Shown piece after piece: positions 55,886 through 64,000 of a stretch of DNA of 64,000 nt. The DNA is taken from the NCBI GenBank assembly GCA_947069175.1, contig CAMTDV010000019.1, forward strand, positions 77,375,358 to 77,439,357, given 5' to 3'. The notes beneath the pieces were generated by a model. That model worked only from the letters and a program-made list of their open reading frames with translations, was not told the DNA's origin and ran no database searches. Numbering within the stretch: position 1 is the stretch's first letter; every line of letters starts with the position of its first letter. The position numbers and the translations under genes are program-made. The DNA is from Scalesia atractyloides. Its lineage: Eukaryota; Streptophyta; Magnoliopsida; Asterales; Asteraceae.

Positions 55886-57142
55886 TTGTACCTGAACTTT
55901 ACTCTATTCATGTATATTTAAATGTTTTGTTGTTTTTATGGCATTCAAGTAGGAATGGTAAATGTTATATTTCACAGGTTGAGTTACTTCAAAATCCACT
56001 TTATTTCATGGGTTGAGTTACTTCAAAAACCACTTGTGTATTTGTAAGATGTTTTTTTCTTTCCTCTCTAGCGTCTTGCTAGTCTCGGGTTTTTATTTGA
56101 TATCCACCGTTCTAAAAAAATATACTATTCAATAAGCCTATTTCAACTTTTTTTTACTTCGTGACCATTGTTAGCAGCGTGCACATATATTATATGCAAT
56201 AGAATATAAACGTATATATATCACATCGTGTAGGCTTATTCCAAAATGTCGTTGATCCGTCCTCCATCCTCGAGAACAAATCATCTGATCATAAACGATT
56301 TTTAAACGTCAATTGTTGTATTTGTGGATGGAATGATGGTGTGATACATCGACACCTTGATGACTCAAATGTTAATTGAGTGCACATTTGGATTGACAAT
56401 TGTAACTGTGTTTCCCTTTTGGTGGTGGGAACGGAACGCACATGCTTTCACATGCCGTCTTGTTTCAAGTTTTGATGTTATGTATGGACCCGATCTTGAT
56501 TATTCATCAATCAAGCTAGCTACCATTTGAGCTCATACATGTATCTTGTGTCCATTATTATAAAGCTGTTTAAAACAGTTGATTTGACATTGAAATGGGG
56601 ATTGTTTGTTTCATGTTGAAAATCGGTTTTAAGTGGCTTGATTAAGTGAATCTTGTTTCATGTTCCTTCCCTTTTAATATGCACGTTTTGAGAATTGTTA
56701 ATAAGCTAAATGAAGATAGATAATTTGGTTTAGTTTTAAAGATGAAAGAAATCTGACGTGAAAGAAAACTGGTTCATAATATGCTACGAGAGAGTGTAAT
56801 CTGTACCAATCTACATTGTCTGTTTTGTGGACTCATTATGGTTCACTATCTGTAATGTGCACAACATTCTAGGCACGGACAGATCTACCTCTTAATGTAG
56901 GTTGCCCCTTGACGCTTCGGCCATATTGTAAATTTTGGTAAAAAGTTAATCGTTTTTCGATTTCGTTACCCGTTTTCTTTGAAACGTTGCCCCTATATGG
57001 ATTTTCTAGATCCGTCACTGATTATAGGATTTGCCTAAGGTATCACAAACACCATCCACTAAGTCTTATCGTCTTCGATGAGGTTAGCCCTCACCATCGC
57101 AAACAAAGCAAACCAAAGTTGGCTTTGATACCATTTATAATA
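55886..57142. other. Non-coding DNA
   Basis: GGTTGAGTTACTTCAAAA is tandemly duplicated (55978 and 56013). 56890-57020 repeats part of 44215-44376. No gene seen; p23 downstream exons were looked for here and not found. Confidence 0.5.
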
Positions 57143-58397
57143 GAGTTAAATGCTTGGTTGGTCCCTGTGGTTTGCAAATCTTGCAGACTTGGTCCCAGTG
57201 GTTCACTAATTACACACTTGGTCCCAGTAGTTTCAAATTTTGCACTCGGGTGGTCCTTACCACTAACCTTTGTTAGATTTCTCAGTTAAGTATATGCAAA
57301 ATTACTATTATACCCCTCGTCTTCTTCATCCTTTCTATATCTCTGAATAAAAAGCCTTGTCAACCACCTGCAACTACTCTGCTACCACCACCCTCACGCT
57401 CGCCGCCTTTCACCGCCATACCACTCAGCCATACCCTCGCCGCCTTTCACCGCCATCTTCCCCATTGCCACAACCATCCACCAGATTCTCAGTTAACGGA
57501 ACGAAGAAAACCGTTGGATTACTGTCGTCACATTACGGTTACAAACCAAACCGATGGGTCTACTCCGACCAGCGGCGACACGTTGACTCGCCGGAATAGA
57601 CCTCAACCACGGCGACATTGCTGGTTACCTACCGGAGGAGCTCGGTCTGTTAACCGATCTGGCGTTGTTTCACATAAACTCGAACCGGTTTTGCGGGACA
57701 ATTCCGAAAAAGTTTAAGAATTTGAAGATTCTGTTTGAGCTTGACATCAGCAACAACAGGTTTGCCGGAATATTCCCTCGCGTTGTGCTTAAATTACCTA
57801 AATTAAAGTTTTTAGATCTCCGGTTTAACGAGTTTGAAGGTAATGTGCCTAAAGAATTTAGCTCTAAAGATTTGGATGCTATTTTTATTAACCACAACCG
57901 GTTTAAGTTCGAGTTACCGGATAACTTCGGTAACTCACCGGTTTCAGTTATTGTTTTGGCGAATAATAAGTTTCACGGGTGTCTGCCGGCGAGTATTGGG
58001 AACATGTCGGATACTTTGAATGAGATTATTATGATGAATAACGGGTTGAGGTCTTGTGTGCCGGATGAGATTGGGTTGTTGGGTAATGTGACGGTGTTTG
58101 ATGTGAGTTTCAATGAGTTGATGGGGCCGTTGCCGGAGAGTATTTCTGGGTTGGCCATTGCCGTGCGCTGCCACCTAAGTGGTGGTGTCCGGCCAGTTTA
58201 TATTTTTTTATTTTTATTATTTCAAGGGTAATATGGTAATTTTGCATATACTTAACTGAGAAATCTAACAAAAGTTAGTGGTAAGGACCACCGAGTGCAA
58301 AATTTGAAACTACTGGGACCAAGTGTGTAATTAGTGAACCACTGGGACCAATTCTGCAAGATTTGCAAACCACAGGGACCAACCAAGCATTTAACTC
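57143..58397 (+). mobile_element. Pack-MULE carrying an LRX gene fragment (1,255 bp)
   Basis: A perfect 9-bp TSD TTTATAATA (57134-57142 and 58398-58406) flanks GAGTTAAATGC...GCATTTAACTC. The TIRs are about 168 bp (57143-57312 and 58230-58397). The 9-bp TSD and long TIRs are MULE hallmarks, and the cargo is a piece of a cell-wall gene. Confidence 0.95.
57587..58165 (+). pseudogene. Captured leucine-rich-repeat extensin (LRX) fragment
   Basis: The frame is open from 57587 (after a TGA at 57584) to 58231. It reads GIDLNHGDIAGYLPEELG, then LRRs with FHINSNRFCGTIP, LFELDISNNRFAG, FLDLRFNEFEG, IFINHNRFKFELPDNFG, VIVLANNKFHGCLP and VFDVSFNELMGPLP. This order is that of the LRR domain of plant LRX cell-wall proteins, which bind RALF peptides. 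The signal peptide, N-terminal domain and the extensin tail are missing. The roughly 190 codons are free of stops, so the capture is recent or the frame is maintained. No promoter was captured that I can see. Confidence 0.9.
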
Positions 58398-58406
58398 TTT
58401 ATAATA

Positions 58407-58755
58407 TTTGACTCCTACGACCCACTATTGTTTGTTTTGTCTACGAGGAGCTTGTGGGTTTATTTTGGTTTGTAAGGCTAATAACTTTTTAGAAGGTCAC
58501 CCATCATGTTTTGCACTCACTCAAGCATATTTAACTATATAGTTTTTCTTTCATCCCCGACCTGTACGCCTAAAAAAATGTTAGTGATATTGAGACAAAT
58601 GATTCACTTAGTTCACTAAAAAATGTTAAAAAAATAGAAATAAGAGTAGACAAAAAAAGGTTGGATGATTGAATTGTGTTCAATATATATGATTTATGAT
58701 TAGATTTCAGAACATATATGAATTAATCTTAAATTATGAGATAGCTTGAACTTAC
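58407..58755. other. Presumed p23 intron 2 start; non-coding
   Basis: It follows the splice donor of p23 exon 2 (element of the minus strand). No further exon is seen between here and the Pack-MULE. Confidence 0.5.
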
Positions 58756-60765
58756 CTCTACGTTAACTTTGTCAAAAAGCTCCAGCTTAAGGTCATACTC
58801 ATGCTGACCAGCTTTAGCAGAAAATGTAAAAACACCTTCAGGGGCAAGATTGACTTTTGCATCTCTTGTATCAGCCAAAACCACGGTGATAAAAACTTTG
58901 TCCTCCCTCTGAGCCCACTTTACCTTGGGATGACGACTACATATATAACAGATAATATATTTTTTAATTCAAATGAAAAATAAAACATGGTATACCTCAA
59001 AAATGCAACCTCAACAAAATGATGTTTACTAATACGTGACAAAAAGATAACATGTAAATCTTAGCTAAAAAAGTAATGTGAGAAACAGTTGTAAAGTAAC
59101 CCGAAGGCAGAAGTAACCCTTTAGCTGTTTACAATAACTGTTATAAAACTGGATAACTATTTAGATAATATATCAGGTCATATTAAGTCTAATATTATCT
59201 TTTTTAAAAACACTTCCACACAATAAAAGAATGCGTTTAGTTTCAAACAACATCGAGATACCAAACTCAAATCAAAGACAGCCCTTATGGGTAACACTAT
59301 CAGGAGTGAACAATAACCAAAGTTTAACCAACACCAAACCAAAAACCAACAAAACCGAACCAAACTTAACCGAAAATCGATTATTGGTTTTTCGTACCCT
59401 CAAATAACCAAACCGAACCGGCGAATCATTTCATATTTTTCATATATTTCTAGCTTTCATTCCTTTGTTTCATGTTTTATGCCTCCACTTCATGTACTTC
59501 TACCTTCATTTCTTGTATTTATACATCCAACTCATGTATTTCTAAGCAACAATTTTAGCCAAATTTGTTTTGGTCATTAACCGAACAGATTGGTTAATAA
59601 TGTAGATTAACCGACGACTTCAGTTTCAGTTAAGACTAATAACCATGGTTTTAAAAAACGCTTGAGGCGTGCGTCTGAAGGCATGCCTCGAGGCGAAACG
59701 GCCAAAAAACGAATCTGACGCGCGCCTCATGGGGTTTTTATTGTATATGCGCCTCAGAGGGGTGAGACGCTAAGAAAGGCTGCGCCTCAGGGGATTTTGA
59801 TAGTTGTTTTTGATTTTTTTACTTTTTGGGTCAATTTCAAGCATTTCATGTCTTTTTTATGTGTGTTGTTGATGATTTTGATGAATCTGATGATGAAGTT
59901 AGTTAGTGTTATTATTTTTATAATATAGATAATTTTATAATTATTTATTAATACAGTCTCGGCCTTACGCCTCGAAGCTTACGCCTTGTAAGGTGAAGGG
60001 AAAACGTGTCGAAACTCGTTTCCGTTCTTTTAAACCTTGCTAATAACCGAACTGTGCACATCCCTCACTATATGTAAAGTGGGCTACAAAATAACAACAT
60101 ATCAGCAAAATGACAAAAAAATAGTACTACAATCCACCAAACTAAATAAAGTAAAACTACTTATCCAATTCAATTCACTACTAAAATCCAAAAAACTTGA
60201 CTCAAAACTCCAACAGTAAGTAAGCAAAAAAAATATATATACACATCAGTATTCAGTACATCACCAAAAGAAACAGTTATCCATTACTCAAATCACAAAT
60301 TCACTCACAACTGCCTAAAATTTTAAAAAATCAAATCAAATCACACAAATGTTTCTAATCAAACAACAAACCTCAAATGCAAAAACAATAAACAATCCAG
60401 CAAGTTGTTACTCAAATCTCAAATGTTAATCTCTTAGAAGCCAATTAATTCATTAATCAGATACCAAACATAACTTCAAAGCTGCTATCGATTTGTACAG
60501 AGAAATTCACCAATCATCAACCTTCAAAACCTAATCTCAACAAACTATCGTTATTCTAAATCTAAATCTACTCACATACACAAATGCTTATCAAACATCA
60601 ATCGCTCGAAAACCCTAACAAAACATGATTACCGTTAATTATTGAGTAAAACTAGGGTTACGAAACCGTGAAAATTGAAGAAAAATGGACGATATAGAGG
60701 TATGAAGAGTGAAGATCGAAGAAGAATTGAAGTGAAGAGTGGAGAAAAGATGAAGATTACCTCAT
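58756..60765 (-). CDS. p23-like HSP90 co-chaperone, exons 1 and 2 only
   Basis: Exon 1 codes only ATGAG (60761-60765), with donor GTAATC. Exon 2 is 58756-58936 (acceptor TAG at 58937-58939; donor GTAAG at 58751-58755). Together they give 62 codons starting MSRHPKVKWAQREDKVFITV and ending ELFDKVNVE, the first half of the CS domain. p23 binds closed HSP90 in the cytosol and nucleus and slows its ATPase. The 1.8-kb intron contains nested hAT elements. The remaining exons (second CS half and acidic/Gly-rich tail) were not found down to 56 kb. So either intron 2 is very long, or this is a truncated duplicate. The coding part has no defect. Confidence 0.85.
59301..60065. mobile_element. hAT-like element with AACCGAAC repeats in p23 intron 1, host of another hAT
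   Basis: Ends are near CAGGAGTGAACAATAACC at the left and GTGCACATCCCT at the right, with CACTAT on both flanks (imperfect 8-bp TSD). The interior is rich in AACCGAACC/AACCAAAC. It is split by 59644-60039. Confidence 0.55.
59644..60039. mobile_element. hAT MITE (396 bp) in p23 intron 1
   Basis: Perfect 8-bp TSD CTAATAAC (59636-59643 and 60040-60047). Ends are CATGGTTTTAAAA and TTTTAAACCTTG. The interior has GCGCCTCA/GAGGCG repeats. Confidence 0.9.
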
Positions 60766-60852
60766 GTTTGTATGTGAAATTGGAAGTAACGAAAACCCTA
60801 GAAGATGAAGAAGAAGAAGAAGAAGAAGAAGATACGCTGTTGAGTTATGACT
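60766..60852 (-). promoter_or_regulatory. p23 5' UTR with (TTC)n tract and telo-box
   Basis: On the reverse strand (TTC)7 (plus GAAGAAG at 60807-60831) and TAGGGTTTTC (rc of GAAAACCCTA, 60791-60800) precede the ATG. AAACCCTA telo-boxes and CT-rich leaders are common in plant housekeeping genes. Confidence 0.6.
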
Positions 60853-60972
60853 GTGATTAACCTTTAAACCCTACAGATTGATGCCGTACACAAAGGGTAA
60901 GGTATTGGGTGTGTTGGGCCGAAGTTTTTTAGCCCAATTGTTTGTTTTGGGACTCTAAAGATTGGTTATTCG
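60853..60972 (-). promoter_or_regulatory. p23 promoter duplicate A
   Basis: A 120-bp segment (GTGATTAAC, AAACCCT, ACAGATTG, TTGGGTGTGTTGGGCCGAAG, AAAGATTGGTTAT) repeated at 61761-61886. It contains GGGCC (site II-like TGGGCC) and telo-box motifs. Confidence 0.75.
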
Positions 60973-61751
60973 TAGATAGAGGTGCACAAACCGATTAATT
61001 TTTAATAAATGGTTTGGTTAACTGGTGTACCGGTTAATTTGACTTTTGGCTTTAACCAGTTAATGCTTTAACCGGTTGATTTTTAATTGGTCCGGTTAAT
61101 TACTTTAACCGGTTTGGTTAATGAATAACTGGTTTTTTTTGCTTTATTTTTTATTGTTCGGTTATTTTTCGGTTAATCAATTTGGCGGTTAAAAATCAGT
61201 TAATAACCGGTTCTTATACTGAATATCAATAACCGGTTACTAACCTACAATTAAAATCAACCACAAACCGGTTATTTTGTGCACCTCTATGTAGAGGTGC
61301 AAACAAGTCGAGTGGCTCGCGAGCTGTTCGAGAAAAATCTCGAAACGAGCCGAGCCTTAACGAGCTCAAGCCAAGCTTGAGCCTAAAATTAATCTCGATT
61401 AGTTATCGAGTCGGAGTTCGAGCCTGGCATGTGAAGCTTATCAGGCTCGTCGAGCTTTATCGAGCTTATTTACACTTGTTTACGAGCCGAACCCGAACCT
61501 AAAAATACGCTTGTTTAGTAAATGAGCCCGAGCTTCACTTATCGAGCTCGCGAGCTAAACGAGTCTATTATTTATATTATTTTTATTTAAGATATTCATT
61601 AATATATAATAAACTAGCCAAGCCTGAGCTAAGCTCTAGCTTGAGAAACACCAACGAGCCGAGCTCGAGCTTTGAAAGCAAAGCCCGAACTGAGCCAAGA
61701 TCAAGCCTGATCGGGCTCGACCCGGCTCGTCTTGGCTCGTTTGCACCCCTG
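60973..61751. mobile_element. Nested hAT MITEs between the p23 promoter copies
   Basis: The outer unit has a perfect 8-bp TSD GTTATTCG (60965-60972 and 61752-61759) and TIR AGAGGTGCAAAC/GTTTGCACCCCT. Near its left end sits a second element (60977-61289) with TIR TAGAGGTGCACAAA and AACCGGTTA repeats. The outer one is filled with GAGCTCG/CGAGCC repeats. Confidence 0.8.
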
Positions 61752-61760
61752 GTTATTCGT

Positions 61761-61886
61761 GTGATTAACTTGCTGCTTCTTAAACCCTTTACAGATTGGT
61801 GCCGTACAAGGGATAAAGTATTGGGTGTGTTGGGCCGAAGTCTTTTTCCCAACTGTTTGTTTTGGGCCTGTAAAGATTGGTTATCG
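61761..61886 (-). promoter_or_regulatory. p23 promoter duplicate B
   Basis: Tandem partner of 60853-60972, now 770 bp further upstream because of the hAT insertions. It again holds AAACCCTTT and TTGGGCCGAAG. Confidence 0.75.
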
Positions 61887-63093
61887 ATTAAACAAAAACC
61901 GGATTCGATCCGCGATACACAAGTTTGAAATTAGTTTGAGTATATGCACTTTGAATATTGTTTTTGAAACGTGTTTGAGTAATTCGTTGAATCCGGCAGT
62001 ACATTCCCTCTGGCCTCCGGTATGGTTTTACATTAGAATCGGTATAAAAAGATTGGTTTGGGCGGACCTGGTTTCGACTTTCATTGCCTCGATTTGAGCT
62101 AGTTTTGAGACGAAGTGTTTTGGCCCAAAAATGGTTTTGTGCACCTCTAGTTATAAGTGCATATTTTTACTGGAATGAAATTTTGAAGTTATTATATACT
62201 TGTAAAAAAGAATTAAAATGTGTAAAAATGCAAACACGGATAATCTTTTAGTAGTACAAAATTTTAAATAGAGCAACCGGATATTTATTCGTGCATTAAA
62301 ATGTGTAAAAATGCAAACACGGATAATCTTTTAGTAGCACAAACTTTTAAATAGAGCGATCAGAAATTGATTCGTGTGTTTAAAAAAATGTTATTAATCC
62401 TTTTTTGAGGGTAAATACTTTAATTAAGAACATGTTATGTTATGTGTGTGTAGAGATAGAGGCTCATTCTGTTGGTTTTTATGTGAAATGTGTGAAGTCA
62501 CAGGGATGCGACACATGTATTGTAGGCGATAATATATGCTTCAGCACAATTACGTATCATCTATCAAACTAGATAATTATATAATTACCTAGTATTATAA
62601 TCAACATATGTTAGATAATTACGTAACATATGTACCAAAATCATGTATCATATGTACCATAATCATGCAAAATTATATTAATAAAACACGACTCTTTTCG
62701 CATTATATACTTCACTTCCGTGCTTTTAGTCATTTTTTTGTACATTTGAGTAATTAAAATATGTTTTTTTAATCTATCACATAGACTTACGGTAGAAAAT
62801 TTATACAGTGTCAACATTAGAACACCCTATAATGATCCAAACAGTTGTTTGATGATTCTTATGTATCAACAAGTACACCCAGTGAAAGACAAAAGTTAAA
62901 GTATGAACATATGAACATATGTGAATCAAATATGAACATATATGAACATATGAACATATGTGAATCAAATCAATGTCACTCATAATTAACTTTGAGGATG
63001 AACCTAGCTATTGTGCCAATAGTACAATGTTACACCAAATGCATACATTATATCTAATCTTTTTACTTATTGCCTAACCGCTGCGCTGCATAT
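61887..63093. other. Non-coding DNA with short tandem repeats
   Basis: A unit of about 88 bp is duplicated at 62211-62294 and 62298-62385 (ATGTGTAAAAATGCAAACAC, GGATAATCTTTTAGTAG). A GAACATATGAACATATGTGA array is at 62903-62965. A hAT-like end (TGTGCACCTCTAG) is near 62140. No gene seen. Confidence 0.6.
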
Positions 63094-63335
63094 CAGGGAT
63101 GTAATTTTTTTGCTGAAATACCGATACCATACTAGTATTGTACCATACCATACCATACCGACCAAACACCAACGGTAAAAATACTGCTGTTTGTTATCAA
63201 TGATACCGACACCAATATTTTTGGTTTCAGTATTTCCAATGATATTGGTACCGGACTAACCATAATTGGTATGGTACACTTTATTTTTCGGTATGGTACT
63301 GGTATATTACAAGTACCATACCGATCTCATCCCTT
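63094..63335. mobile_element. hAT-like MITE with CCATACCG/CGGTATGG repeats (242 bp)
   Basis: CAGGGATG at the left and CATCCCT at the right. The interior is GGTATGGTAC/GTACCATACC repeats. It is of the same kind as 46193-46703. The TSD is unclear. Confidence 0.6.
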
Positions 63336-64000
63336 AGAGCGTATGCACGTTTGTCTAGATCCCTAAGAATGATCGCGATTGTGCTTCCCAATGCTCCTTT
63401 GTTTGTCGAATCCTTTCTATTCTCTCGGTTTGAAGCCTTTCCTCCCAATATTCAGGACAAGTGCACAAATTATTATGAATTTGTTCATAATCTGTGGATG
63501 TGGTAAAATGGGCGGGTTGAGTAACGGGTTAGGTAGGTTTGGGTCTATTGGTTAATTTTTAGTATAGATCAAACGTACCGGGTTAGGTTGCCTTTTTATG
63601 TTTACATCCAACTTTTTATTAAATATGACTACAAAAGTAAAATTATTAACATGATAATTTAATTATAGAATGAAACGATTTAGGAGGTTGTAAGCATTTT
63701 AGTAAACATGGATAATGCACCTGTAGGTCACTCGTCACCCGAGTATGTAACTTCGATTTTGAACCAATACATACTCGGTTGGCCTATGAAGCTGTTCCAA
63801 TATATGTGTGGCAATAATGAAAATAGTCGAACATACGGGTTAGGGCTGCTAAACGGGTCGTGTTCATGGATTGGTGGGTCGAACCCCACATGAACACTCA
63901 AACACAACATGTGTATTCGAGGGTTGACACTAACATGACACATTTAACCCAAAAAAAATATTTAATACTTTTTACATATTAGTAATACTTTAAAATTCTA
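63336..64000. other. Non-coding DNA, probably another simple-repeat hAT at the right edge
   Basis: ACGGGTTAGG/GGGTCGAAC-type repeats occur from 63500 to 63890, including AGGGCTGCTAAACGGGTCGTG near 63842. No end can be fixed in the window. Confidence 0.45.

Overview
This is a stretch of plant (dicot) nuclear DNA. Three things show it: nested Ty1/copia and Ty3/gypsy LTR retrotransposons primed by initiator-Met tRNA, plant-type non-autonomous DNA transposons (hAT, MULE/Pack-MULE, Helitron-like) and SINEs, and a few plant gene pieces with introns and TATA boxes (an atypical bHLH, the first exons of a p23 co-chaperone, a captured LRX fragment). Composition and element types remind me of Asteraceae, but that is recall and not proof.

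Positions 1-37100 are a retrotransposon stack whose order can be read from target-site duplications (TSDs) and from reading frames that rejoin exactly. The base layer is a plus-strand Sirevirus-like copia element (copia B), with gag at 14857-16574, PR/IN at 19007-20952, RT/RH at 30670-32395, a long post-pol accessory reading frame at 32677-36572 and the 3' LTR from 36629. Three things have entered it. (1) A minus-strand copia element (copia A), ending at 14856. (2) A gypsy solo LTR at 16575-19006 (TSD CATCA). (3) A composite gypsy insertion at 20953-30669 (TSD AAATT). Copia A carries a SINE (13483-13669, 14-bp TSD) and is split by a minus-strand gypsy element (1-9450). That gypsy element is itself split by a solo LTR at 1373-4153 (TSD GATAT).

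The most unusual feature is the gypsy LTR family. Five copies of 2.4-3.0 kb each carry an array of tRNA-like, Pol III-promoter-like modules: three in element sense and one antisense, with A-box and B-box cores. In the three sense modules the D-arm half has become a long, nearly perfect hairpin. The composite insertion additionally starts with a 5S-rRNA-derived (Cassandra-like) terminus, so Pol III type 1-like and type 2-like signals sit in one inserted unit. The non-autonomous gypsy inside it keeps gag but has no PR, RT or IN.

Positions 37100-64000 are mostly non-coding DNA full of small transposons. They include a Helitron-like segment, a (TA)n(TG)n microsatellite, foldback elements, a hAT carrying a BED-zinc-finger mini-gene (8-bp TSD) inside a SINE (12-bp TSD), an LRX-bearing Pack-MULE (9-bp TSD), and tandem and segmental duplications. 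Likely host genes are the 79-aa atypical bHLH at 42166-42405 and the 5' end of a p23 gene at 58756-60765. The p23 promoter is tandemly duplicated and interrupted by nested hAT elements.
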